Part shown: piece by piece, positions 15,994 through 22,992 of the stretch
Layout: each line of letters opens with the position of its first letter
Position numbering within the stretch: position 1 is the first letter of the stretch
Assembly (NCBI GenBank): GCA_964516325.1
Contig: CAZFAP010000066.1
Span: 1-22,992, forward strand
Direction: 5' to 3'
DNA: 22,992 bases
From: CAZFAP01 sp964516325
Lineage (GTDB): Bacteria > Auribacterota > JABMQX01
Notes under the pieces: generated by a model
What the model saw: only the letters and a program-made list of their open reading frames with translations
The model's database searches: none
Told to the model about the DNA's origin: nothing
Position numbers and translations under genes: made by a program

Positions 15994-18639
15994 ATGAGCA
16001 ACAGATTTTTCAACCGGGTGAGCTTCCTCGTCAGCAGCGTTTTTTTTGCCGTATTCTGTGACACTCCCTGTCCCCGGGCGCAGGCGGCCCAAGACCAGCC
16101 ACCGGATTTGAGCCAGGTGCTCGAAGCCAATACGACAGGCGCCTGGCGAGACTACCTCATCAAGCAAAAGCCGACGCGCGAGGAAAGCGACTACAGAAGC
16201 CTGCTTTCCACGTCACCAGATCGGCTGGTCGTGGTCCCGCTTGAGCCAGATTTCGCCCTCACAGCGCAGCAGATCCTCGAGGAGGCGGCGGGCCCCACAC
16301 CCCGCCCGAGCCGTCGCGGCGAGGAGATTCTCTTCGTCAGCTACTCGTTCAAGTATGGTGCTCCCATGTGGTGGATGTCACGTTTCTCCTACGGGCGCCC
16401 GGACCGCCCGCCAGCCGAGTTCGGCCTTGAGATGCGCTTAAAGCTGCACCTGCTCAACACTCGCGACGGCAGCCTCGCCAGTTACCCAGAGCAGAGTCAC
16501 GCGGGAAACACGAACAACCGTGATGGGAGCCTGAACGATCTTTTGACCAAGGTGACGGGTGCACTGGCGGGTGCCCCACCCTCCCTCCGAGACATGGTTA
16601 AGACTGCATGCGAGGAGACCGTTCGTGTCGGTCAGATCGTGGATGGGAAAGAGGGCGGCCTTGACCGGGAGCTTCGCCGGCGGATCGCCAGGCTGGAAAT
16701 CAAGGACAAAGACTCGCGGCTTCGACAGAGGGGTGCCGAAGCCCTTGCCGCGATTGCGGACACCAGCGATCTCGACATATTGACTGGACTCCTGGTGGAT
16801 AGTGACAGTGACGTTCGTGGGGCCGTCGTGGTGGCGCTGAATGATGCGACCATGCCCGAGGCTCTCCGTGCTCGCCTTACATCCCTTTTCGGCAAGGCGC
16901 TCCTTGATGACTCCTCGTTCGTTCGCGCACAGGCTGCAGCAGGCCTCGGCAAGACGAAATCCCCCGATGCGTTGGAGCCGCTTCTGGCCGCAGCCAACGA
17001 TCAGGCCGTTCACGTCCGTAGCGCCGCGGTAGAATCGCTGGGACAGCTGGGCAACCCCAGAGCCACTGAAACACTGATTCGGCTCCTCGACGACGAAGAA
17101 GGCGGCTGGCCGGTCGCCGCAGACAAGGCAGCCGCGGCCTCTCTCGATAAGCTTGGATGGAAGCCCCCAGATATGGCGCTTCAGGTTAAATATTTGCTGG
17201 CCTCCCGCAAGGCGGATGACCTTGCGGCCCTGGGCAAGCCGGCAGTCCCCCCCTTGATCAATGCCCTGCTGAGCAAGAACGATGATCGCGTCCGAATCGC
17301 CGTCACTGCTCTTGGAAAGATCGGCGATCCGCAAGCCACAGAACCCCTTCTTGCTTTGCTCGCCGCTCCCGGCCGGATATCACCGAGTCTCGTCACAGAG
17401 GCTCTGGGCGAAATCGGTGATAGGCGGGCTTTGACTCCGCTCATTGCATGCCTGAAGGAGGCGGACATGAGTACGCGACTGGCGGCTCTGAAGGCGCTGG
17501 GAAGCATCGGGGACAACCGCGCAGCCAAACCCGTGGCCGAGTTCTTGAACGACCCGGATAAAGGCATCCGTGGAGCGGCCGCGGAAGCCCTGAAGAAATT
17601 CAATTGGCAGCCCGAGGACCCCCGGGGAAAAGTGCAAGTCGCGCTCATGCTCGGAGACAGGGACAGGTTGCTCAAGATGGGCAAGACCGCGGTCCCACCG
17701 CTCGTCGCGATGCTCTTGGACAAGGACGAGAGCACCCGCCTTGAGGCGATTGGGGCCCTCGGAAATCTGGGGAGCGATGCTGAAGAGGCGGTCGTCCCCC
17801 TTTGCAGCCGCCTAACCTCGGAATCCGAGAAAGAGGTCATTGCCGTTCTGAAAGCGCTCGGAAGCATCGGTGACGACCGCGCCGCAAAGCCGGTGGCCGA
17901 GCTACTGAAGCACCGCGACCTGAATGTTCGCAAAGCTGCCGCCGAGGCCCTGAAGAGATTGGACTGGCAGCCCGAGCAGCCCCAGGGAAAAGTGCAGGTC
18001 GCGCTTATCCTCGGAGACGGGGACACGTTGCTCAAGATGGGCAAGACCGCGGTCCCACCGCTCGTCGCAATCCTCTTGGACAAAGACGAGAGCACTCGCT
18101 TTGACGCGATTGGGGCCCTCGGAAATCTGGGGAGCGATGCTGAAGAGGCGGTCGTGCCCCTTTGCAGCCGCCTAACCTCGGAATCCGAGGCTGAGGTTAT
18201 TGCTGCCTTGCAGGCATTGGCGAGGATAGGCCAAACCTCAGCATCCGCTGCGATTGAGAAAGCGCTGGCGCCACGCAAGCAGGCGGACAAAGCCTCCCTG
18301 TGGATGCACTACGCACTCGCTCAACTCGGTGCGCAGAAAGGCATCCATGTGGCGGCATTGATCGACGCCCTTTCATTCGATCTCGGAGACACCGCCGCAG
18401 AAGTCATAGCGGAGATTGATCTCAATCGGGAAGAGGTCGAACTCCTCTTCAAGGTTCTGTCGCATTCCGATGCGAAGGCCAGGGAGCGCGCCGCAGGAGT
18501 TCTCGGCGGCATCGGCGGCACCACCGTCACCAATGCACTTTGGAAACGGCTTGCCGAGGAAAAAGACAACCACGTGCGCGAAGCGCTGCGCAAGGCGCTC
18601 GGCGAAGCCTATCAGGCCGGCCAGAAGAGAGAGAAGTAG
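15994..18639 (+). CDS. Exported HEAT-repeat (PBS-lyase type) protein
   Basis: 881 residues from ATG 15994, supported by AAAGGAGG (15978-15985) 8 bases upstream. A signal peptide (FLVSSVFFAVFCDTPCPRAQ, then AAQ) is followed by an unrecognised ~180-residue N-terminal domain (LVVVPLEPDFALTAQQILEE ... MWWMSRFSYGRPDRPPAEFG). The rest is alpha-helical HEAT repeats with the typical LGKIGDPQATEPLLALL pattern. The W-x-P ... GK-AVPPL-x-LL variant appears three times (about residues 385-450, 545-615 and 665-735). The last two belong to a near-exact 120-residue duplication. HEAT solenoids bind proteins; no enzyme signature is seen. It is probably a periplasmic or surface scaffold, placed between two exported SAM-fold proteins. 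Confidence 0.85.
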   Translation: MSNRFFNRVSFLVSSVFFAVFCDTPCPRAQAAQDQPPDLSQVLEANTTGAWRDYLIKQKPTREESDYRSLLSTSPDRLVVVPLEPDFALTAQQILEEAAGPTPRPSRRGEEILFVSYSFKYGAPMWWMSRFSYGRPDRPPAEFGLEMRLKLHLLNTRDGSLASYPEQSHAGNTNNRDGSLNDLLTKVTGALAGAPPSLRDMVKTACEETVRVGQIVDGKEGGLDRELRRRIARLEIKDKDSRLRQRGAEALAAIADTSDLDILTGLLVDSDSDVRGAVVVALNDATMPEALRARLTSLFGKALLDDSSFVRAQAAAGLGKTKSPDALEPLLAAANDQAVHVRSAAVESLGQLGNPRATETLIRLLDDEEGGWPVAADKAAAASLDKLGWKPPDMALQVKYLLASRKADDLAALGKPAVPPLINALLSKNDDRVRIAVTALGKIGDPQATEPLLALLAAPGRISPSLVTEALGEIGDRRALTPLIACLKEADMSTRLAALKALGSIGDNRAAKPVAEFLNDPDKGIRGAAAEALKKFNWQPEDPRGKVQVALMLGDRDRLLKMGKTAVPPLVAMLLDKDESTRLEAIGALGNLGSDAEEAVVPLCSRLTSESEKEVIAVLKALGSIGDDRAAKPVAELLKHRDLNVRKAAAEALKRLDWQPEQPQGKVQVALILGDGDTLLKMGKTAVPPLVAILLDKDESTRFDAIGALGNLGSDAEEAVVPLCSRLTSESEAEVIAALQALARIGQTSASAAIEKALAPRKQADKASLWMHYALAQLGAQKGIHVAALIDALSFDLGDTAAEVIAEIDLNREEVELLFKVLSHSDAKARERAAGVLGGIGGTTVTNALWKRLAEEKDNHVREALRKALGEAYQAGQKREK
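17494..18213 (+). repeat. 360-bp internal tandem duplication in HEAT gene
   Basis: 17494-17853 and 17854-18213 are two copies with an exact 120-codon offset. The second half is almost identical at base level, including shared silent positions (for example GGGGCCCTCGGAAATCTGGG at about 17750 and 18110). The first half is more diverged. A third, much older copy can be seen only at protein level upstream (about 17140-17360). Confidence 0.85.
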
Positions 18640-18741
18640 TGTGGGTTTCAGCCGATCCGGAATCGCCGGGTGGCACTGTGGCGGCCGGCCCATACGCGCT
18701 TTGATCCTTGTCAAATCCCTCGCCATAGGGTGAAGACCACA

Positions 18742-19794
18742 ATGAACCGATTTCTTTTGACGCTCATCGCTCTTGCGGCGGCGATGATTCCGTCGAGGTC
18801 AGCCCATGCCTACAAGGTCCTCTACGAAAAGCAGAGCCGATACCACTACATTCGCGTCATCGAATCGGGGACTGTCCGCACGCTTACCTTTCGCCGGAAG
18901 GGATACGACCGAAATCAGTCGAGAATGGATATGTCCGACCCGCTGCGTCCCGCCCTCCCCTATTACCCCCTAATGTTCGCGGGCTACCTGTTCGTCCCCG
19001 AGCCAAAACGAATCCTCGTCGTGGGCATGGGCGCGGGCGTCCTGTCGCACCTTTCCGCCCATTATTTCCCCGAGGCGCAGGTTGACAGCATCGAGCTTGA
19101 CCCTGATGTCGTGGATGTGGCGAAAAGGTTCTTCGGATTTGAGGAGGGGGAAAGGCAGCGGGTTTTCATTCGCGATGCCCGCGTCCAGGTCAAGACCTTT
19201 CAGGGCGAAGGCGCAACGTACGACATCATCATGCTCGACGCCTTCAGCGGAGGATATGTCCCGTTCCACCTCACGACGAAGGAGTTCTTTCAAGAGTGCC
19301 GCAGCATCCTCTCCCCCGCCGGCGCCCTCGTCGTCAACCTAAAGCCCGGCTGGGTGATATACCAATACCAGAGGAGGACGCTGGTTGCCGTTTTTCCTGA
19401 ACAGTATCCGTTCGGTGGCGCATCCGGCGACCAGATAGTCGTCGCCCTGCCGTCGAGCAAACAAGCTTCAAAAGAGACATTTCTCGCCGCCGCGAAGAAC
19501 CTCCAGCAGAAACGGAGATTCTCATTCCATCTCGCAGATGTCGTCGCTCAGTTCGACGTGGGGCCGGATTTCGCCGCGACAGGCCCGATCCTGACCGACG
19601 ACCATTCCCCCGCAGACGTCCTCAGACAGCAGTTGGAGAATCCCTACGGCAAGCCCGTTACCCACACGTCTCCTCTTGGCCGCATCTCAGCCTGGGTCAG
19701 CACCCACAGACTCCCCATCATCTGTGCGGCTCTTATCGTGATCCTCATCGCAGTCATCCTCCGAAGGCGCCAACGCAATGTAAGTGCCCGGTGA
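18742..19794 (+). CDS. Exported spermidine-synthase-fold protein with C-terminal membrane anchor
   Basis: 350 residues from ATG 18742. Signal peptide MNRFLLTLIALAAAMIPSRS with AHA-YK cleavage near 23. The Rossmann domain has VVGMGAGVLSHL (93-104), SIELDPDVVDVAKRFF (116-131), RDAR (144-147) and IIMLDAFSGGYVPFHL (162-177), then TDDHSP near 290, the layout of spermidine-synthase-like proteins. The polyamine-binding signature (GGGDG, DE-x-YHE) is missing, so true spermidine synthesis is unlikely. Residues 324-343 (PIICAALIVILIAVILRRRQ) form a C-terminal membrane segment with a basic tail, giving a catalytic domain outside the cytoplasm. It lies 102 bases after the HEAT gene on the same strand. 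Ribosome binding site weak (AGGGTGA). Confidence 0.78.
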   Translation: MNRFLLTLIALAAAMIPSRSAHAYKVLYEKQSRYHYIRVIESGTVRTLTFRRKGYDRNQSRMDMSDPLRPALPYYPLMFAGYLFVPEPKRILVVGMGAGVLSHLSAHYFPEAQVDSIELDPDVVDVAKRFFGFEEGERQRVFIRDARVQVKTFQGEGATYDIIMLDAFSGGYVPFHLTTKEFFQECRSILSPAGALVVNLKPGWVIYQYQRRTLVAVFPEQYPFGGASGDQIVVALPSSKQASKETFLAAAKNLQQKRRFSFHLADVVAQFDVGPDFAATGPILTDDHSPADVLRQQLENPYGKPVTHTSPLGRISAWVSTHRLPIICAALIVILIAVILRRRQRNVSAR

Positions 19795-19895
19795 ACACAT
19801 ATCGAGTCCGCGGCGCATGGATGGATCGGAAGGACCATACGGGGATGCTCCCGCCGGGGTCCTGAGCCGCTTTCCACATGTCCGAATTTCGCTTT

Positions 19896-20030
19896 TTCTC
19901 GCCAAGACGCCAGGCACGCAAAGGAGAGTCGAATCCCGATGGCCTTCCGCCCGCCGTTTGTCACCCTCCGCCCGGCCTCTCAGTTTCCCTCCTCCTATTC
20001 TTGGCGAGCTTTGCGCCTTTGCGAGAGGTC
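19896..20030. repeat. Intergenic inverted-repeat element, copy 1
   Basis: Left arm CTCGCCAAGACGCCAGGCAC plus GCAAAGG, right arm CTTGGCGAGCTTTGCGCCTT plus TGCGAGAG. The arms are imperfect inverted complements around a ~75-base centre. Part of a three-copy cluster. Similar CGCCAAG/GCGCCTTTGCG elements are widespread intergenic repeats in many bacteria. Confidence 0.7.
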
Positions 20031-20130
20031 TCTCGTCCACTATTCGAACCATCAGAATGACGGGGGCAAGCACTCCGCCGTCCCCGTGGTTTTCGCCTCC
20101 CTGTCCATCCTCCTGTTAGAATTCCCTCTT

Positions 20131-20258
20131 CTCTCGCCAGGCACGCAAAGGAAAATCGAATCCCGATCGTCTTTCGTACGGTATTTGTCAGCCTCCGCCC
20201 GGCCTCTCAGTTTCCCTCCTGCTATTCTTGGCGAGCTTTGCGCCTTTGCGAGAGAGGT
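20131..20258. repeat. Intergenic inverted-repeat element, copy 2
   Basis: Same arms as copy 1 (left CTCTCGCCAGGCACGCAAAG; right CTTGGCGAGCTTTGCGCCTT). The centre is also clearly homologous to copy 1 (shared TCGAATCCCGAT and GCCCGGCCTCTCAGTTTCCC), so the whole unit was copied, not just the arms. Confidence 0.7.
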
Positions 20259-20270
20259 CTCCTCTCCCCA

Positions 20271-20356
20271 CTTTCTCTCGCCAACACGCGAAGAGCGCGA
20301 AGAAGCATATGGTGCTGCCGCTTTTTTCTTCGCGACCTTTGCGCCTTTGCGAGAAG
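20271..20356. repeat. Intergenic inverted-repeat element, copy 3 (short)
   Basis: Left arm TCTCGCCAACACGCGAAGAG, right arm CTTCGCGACCTTTGCGCCTT plus TGCGAGAA, with a shorter, unrelated centre. It lies about a dozen bases after copy 2. Confidence 0.65.
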
Positions 20357-20390
20357 CCCCTTCTCCTGGGCCCGGGCAGGCACGTCGCGC

Positions 20391-20420
20391 TTGACATCGC
20401 TCCAGAGCTTGGCACATAAT
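20391..20420 (+). promoter_or_regulatory. Sigma-70-type promoter for HNH gene
   Basis: TTGACA (20391-20396), an 18-base spacer, CATAAT (20415-20420): a perfect -35 and a 5/6 -10. Transcription would begin near 20427, about 155 bases before the HNH gene start. Confidence 0.55.
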
Positions 20421-20580
20421 GGCAGGCGGGTAGAACGATGCAGCGATTTCCGAGCAAAAAGAGTCCGAAGTTTTGGGGGCTTAGCGATGAGCGAGCGGAG
20501 AGCGCCGCTACTGACCACCTTTCGTGATGCGAAAGGGTTACCCTCCAGGCTCGGCTCGGAGAGGATTACAGCGGAGAGCG

Positions 20581-21438
20581 ATGATGGCAAAGCCTGGGAC
20601 CTGCCACCTGTGCGGCAAACAGACAGACAGCCTTTCGAAAGACCACATCCAGCCACAGTGCGCCTTCAACGAGAAGCACCGGACCTATGTGCGGATGGAG
20701 AGCATCAGCATGGCCATCCGGGAGAATAAAGCTGTCGCCGGGCCCGCCGTCCGCAACATCTACTTCGAGATTCAGCCCGACCGTCCCATCGCCGGCGGCA
20801 TCTTCAGATACACGCAGTGCCAGAATTGCAACGGCATCCTGGGTACCTTCTACGACAAGCGGCTTGGCGATTGGTGTCACGATGCCCTGGCCGTGCTCAA
20901 ACGAGGCAGGCTGGTCCTCGTCCAGCGACAGTACATGCAGAAATGCCGATACCCGCTGTCCATTCTCAAGCGAGTAATCGCCATGTTCTTCTCAATCAAC
21001 GGCGAGAGGTTCTCAAGCTGCCACTCGGAGCTGTCCAAGTTCGTCAGAGAGCCGCAGTCTCGACATCTGCCAGAGCCCTACCGCTTCTACGCGGCCTACA
21101 ACATCAACGACCTAGTGGGCCACATCCCGCTCCAGTGCAGGATGGACGTCGGCTCCGGGCAGGGGAGCTGGATCAGCCAGGTCGCGCATCCGCCCTTCGT
21201 GTACGCCATGACGATTGATTCGGCATGTCCTGATGATCGGCTCACCGACATCACGGGGTTCGCGAGATTCGCTTACGGTGAGGAAGCGAATATCGATGTC
21301 GTGCTGCGTGTTGTTCCAGCCGACTCGTGCTTCGCTGGCGACTACCGAGCCGCAGGCAAGTTGCTTACGGACGACATAGTCGTATTCACAACCGAGGTGA
21401 TGCCGAGTCACTTTAGGGTTGTCGATGCCGCGATATGA
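20581..21438 (+). CDS. HNH-type (HNH_5-like) zinc-binding nuclease-domain protein, likely integron cassette gene
   Basis: 285 residues. The first of two adjacent ATGs (20581/20584) is used because GGAG at 20573-20576 lies just upstream; the second may be the true start (7-base spacing). Two CxxC pairs frame an HNH-like core: Cys8-x-x-Cys11, then KDHIQPQ (Asp21-His22), later Cys80-x-x-Cys83 followed by Asn84 (QCQNCNGILGTFYD) and His100. The order CxxC ... DH ... CxxCN matches HNH_5/McrA-like domains. The remaining ~180 residues are not recognised and may bind a target. The attC site begins 18 bases after the stop, the normal position for a cassette gene, and the gene has its own promoter. DNA cleavage is inferred; a cassette-borne defence or toxin role is possible but unproven. 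Confidence 0.6.
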   Translation: MMAKPGTCHLCGKQTDSLSKDHIQPQCAFNEKHRTYVRMESISMAIRENKAVAGPAVRNIYFEIQPDRPIAGGIFRYTQCQNCNGILGTFYDKRLGDWCHDALAVLKRGRLVLVQRQYMQKCRYPLSILKRVIAMFFSINGERFSSCHSELSKFVREPQSRHLPEPYRFYAAYNINDLVGHIPLQCRMDVGSGQGSWISQVAHPPFVYAMTIDSACPDDRLTDITGFARFAYGEEANIDVVLRVVPADSCFAGDYRAAGKLLTDDIVVFTTEVMPSHFRVVDAAI

Positions 21439-21455
21439 GAGCTTCGAGGGCAGCC

Positions 21456-21557
21456 GCCCAACACGGCGGTGAAGCTGAGGGCGGGCGGGCGGTTTGGTTC
21501 CGCGCGGCGCGTCCGTCCCCGAAGGCGGGCGGGCGCAGCTTAGCTTGGTCGTTGGAC
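21456..21557 (+). other. Integron attC recombination site (59-base element)
   Basis: R'' box GCCCAAC (21456-21462, fits RYYYAAC) and R' box GTTGGAC (21551-21557, fits GTTRRRY) are complementary except for one base. Inner boxes AAGCTGAG (21472-21479) and CTTAGCTT (21539-21546) pair 7 of 8. Both halves line up with classical attC halves: GCCCAACACGGCGGTGAAGC against GCCTAACAATTCGTTCAAGC, and GCAGCTTAGCTTGGTCGTTG against GCGGCTTAACTCAAGCGTTA. The GC-rich centre (two GGCGGGCGGGC blocks) is not required to pair. Length about 102 bases is within the known range. Recombination would occur between G and TT of R'. Confidence 0.72.
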
Positions 21558-21698
21558 GTAATGGCACGCCATGGCAATAACCAATGGCGGTCCTTGCGTC
21601 TGCTCTCCGGGGGGACCGTGCCCCTGAGCCCAGGAGGTTGGCTCGCCATCGACGTGACGTAGTTCCCCGACAGGCCCCCGGCGCCCTGGGATGTCAAA

Positions 21699-22967
21699 AT
21701 GGACAATGCACTGGACGAGCGGTGGCTCGACTCTGTCGACAGGCTCCATCAATTACGTAACGCGATCCGGGATATAGTGGTCCCAGCGTTACGCAGCGTG
21801 GGGGTTGTCGGGATCCACGATCAACGAGCAGCCCGACAGTTTCTCGCCGGCTTGAGGTCACTTGCAGCCCAAGCCGAGGGGCAGCTCGCCGGAACGCCGT
21901 GCCTGCTCCTCTCCGAGGAGGCCGAGGCACTGGAATGGAGTCGGGCGAGCCTCGTCGAAGCCGCGAGGGTCTCTCCGGCGGGGACAGAAAGTGCCGCCGA
22001 CAGGTACGTCAAGCTTTCTCACGAGATCCGACGCCTTGACGAAGACATTTGGCAGAAGGAACGTGACTACATGCTTGCGATGCGACACGTGGCCTTCCGT
22101 GGCCCGGGGGCCACACTGGCGACCACGGCCACGGCGAGCGGCGACGTGCTCTTTGCCCGGCTCCGGGAGTCCATGAAGCGTCTCGCGGCCGGGGCGTTGA
22201 AGCAAACAACGGTCTCTGGGCTGGATGGAGAGGACGCAAAGAGCTACCTTGCTGGCCGAAGGCAGTTCGCAAAAGAACTGAAGCGCACGGTGTCCCGGCC
22301 GTACCGCGTGCGCTGGAGAAGTCACGTTGAAGAGGTCCGGGAGAGGAAGCGAGCGGAGGAAGCTGGAGTTCCCATCTACAGGACGCCGTTTGGTGCAGTG
22401 GCAGAAATGACGCCGGAGCAAGGAGCTTTCTACAAGCGGTGGACAACACGGTGGAGACGCGGCGAGGCAATTGATATCGCGGGCCAGGTTGGCTACGTAT
22501 TCGCTTACCTAGCTCGAAAACGGCCATCTCACCCAAACCCTGTCATTCAAGACGTCAATCGCATTCTTGCCTCCTACGGTTCGCACCCGGCATTACTGGA
22601 GACATGCAGGTATTTGCTGTCGGACTGCTACGTATGTCAGGGACAATTTCAAGATGCCTTGGCTGCCCTTCCCGAAGTTCGCGCGACCGTCTGCAAATCG
22701 GTGGTCGGTGACAAGTTGCTGTCGCTGAAGCGCGTGCTTGGGGTCCAGGTCAAAGCGCGGGACTTGCTGCTCTTGGAAGGACCGAAAACGACGGCTACCG
22801 GGACAGACCTGTTGCCCCAGATACTCGATTTCATGGATGCGTTGCTTGCGGGGCGCGAACGCGAGCAACGAAAGTCGTTGCTCGAAATATGGGCAACGCG
22901 AACCCGCGCAGGCAGTTACGACCTGCTGTTCTCGGCATTAGCCAATGTTTGTCAGTTGTTGTCGTAA
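21699..22967 (+). CDS. Protein of unknown function with possible TerB-N-like segment
   Basis: 422 residues, start and stop both inside the window. The N-terminal 150 residues are charged and helical. Around residues 228-275 the text TPFGAVAEMTPEQGAFYKRW ... WRRGEAIDIAGQVGYVFAYL resembles the TerB-N pattern (Q-x-x-FY-x-W-x-x-R-x-G ... YxFxYxYEL), found with tellurite-resistance and phage-defence-associated TerB proteins. The following HPNPVIQDVNRILASYGSHP with LLSDCYVCQGQFQDAL looks like a short helical repeat. No signal peptide, no membrane segment. No good Shine-Dalgarno sequence precedes ATG 21699. It follows the attC site by 140 bases on the same strand, so it may be the next cassette, but the attC that would prove this lies beyond the window. 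Family assignment tentative. Confidence 0.55.
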   Translation: MDNALDERWLDSVDRLHQLRNAIRDIVVPALRSVGVVGIHDQRAARQFLAGLRSLAAQAEGQLAGTPCLLLSEEAEALEWSRASLVEAARVSPAGTESAADRYVKLSHEIRRLDEDIWQKERDYMLAMRHVAFRGPGATLATTATASGDVLFARLRESMKRLAAGALKQTTVSGLDGEDAKSYLAGRRQFAKELKRTVSRPYRVRWRSHVEEVRERKRAEEAGVPIYRTPFGAVAEMTPEQGAFYKRWTTRWRRGEAIDIAGQVGYVFAYLARKRPSHPNPVIQDVNRILASYGSHPALLETCRYLLSDCYVCQGQFQDALAALPEVRATVCKSVVGDKLLSLKRVLGVQVKARDLLLLEGPKTTATGTDLLPQILDFMDALLAGREREQRKSLLEIWATRTRAGSYDLLFSALANVCQLLS

Positions 22968-22992
22968 GTTGTTGATTTGCAAGGGGCCAGTT

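Noticed and set aside
17181..18290. 369-residue minus-strand ORF
   Set aside because: Antisense to the HEAT duplications; its own repetitiveness only mirrors the real gene.
18742..19794. Functional spermidine synthase
   Set aside because: The fold is similar but the polyamine-binding and catalytic signatures are missing and the protein is exported and membrane-anchored.
19896..20356. CRISPR array
   Set aside because: Only three copies with long, partly homologous centres and inverted arms; no regular short repeats and spacers, no cas genes.
21561..21662. 33-residue ORF (MARHGNNQWRSLRLLSGG...) starting 3 bases after the attC
   Set aside because: No ribosome site and no recognisable motif; length expected by chance in GC-rich DNA.
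1..22992. tRNA, rRNA, riboswitch or strong rho-independent terminators
   Set aside because: None could be recognised by reading; hairpins seen after genes lack a following T-run.

Overview
The window is GC-rich, gene-dense bacterial DNA. It is dominated by secreted, low-complexity multidomain proteins: FG-GAP/UnbV repeats, BACON-like domains, a beta-helix, HEAT repeats, and a short C-terminal module ending in F-[YF]-R-V/I. That mix, together with a uroporphyrinogen-decarboxylase-family protein and exported SAM-fold enzymes, resembles the PVC superphylum (Verrucomicrobiota, Lentisphaerota, Planctomycetota) or a related uncultured lineage. This is inference from family resemblance; there is no rRNA, tRNA or other phylogenetic marker here.

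Layout. (1) 1-5486, plus: the 3' part of a giant exported modular protein whose start lies outside the window. (2) 5554-6335: an IS66-family remnant with a recognisable left end, an intact tnpA and a decayed tnpB, but no tnpC. (3) 12902 down to 6503, minus: a subtilisin-like protease followed by four paralogous secreted proteins of unknown function. Between the paralogues sit cut-off C-terminal modules, and their last codons carry the Shine-Dalgarno sequence of the next gene. The unit has clearly been duplicated and recombined. (4) 12903-13861: a gene graveyard with a broken tyrosine-recombinase C-terminus resembling integron integrases and a broken zinc-type alcohol dehydrogenase C-terminus. 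(5) 13862-14875, minus: a URO-D/MtaA-type protein. (6) 15176-19794, plus: three genes in a row, namely an exported O-methyltransferase, an exported HEAT-repeat protein and an exported spermidine-synthase-fold protein. (7) 19795-20390: three copies of an intergenic inverted-repeat element. (8) 20391-22992: a promoter, an HNH-type protein gene, a well-formed integron attC site directly after its stop codon, and a gene of uncertain function with a possible TerB-N-like segment.

How the genes may work together. Region 3 looks like one translationally coupled operon making an extracellular protease and a family of exported partner or substrate proteins. The protease itself appears to carry a one-base slip in a run of eight G that separates its signal peptide from the mature enzyme. 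Region 6 is a probable co-directional cluster of envelope proteins. The attC site and the integrase-like debris indicate past integron activity in the neighbourhood, but they are 8 kb apart with ordinary genes between them, so the window does not show a complete integron.
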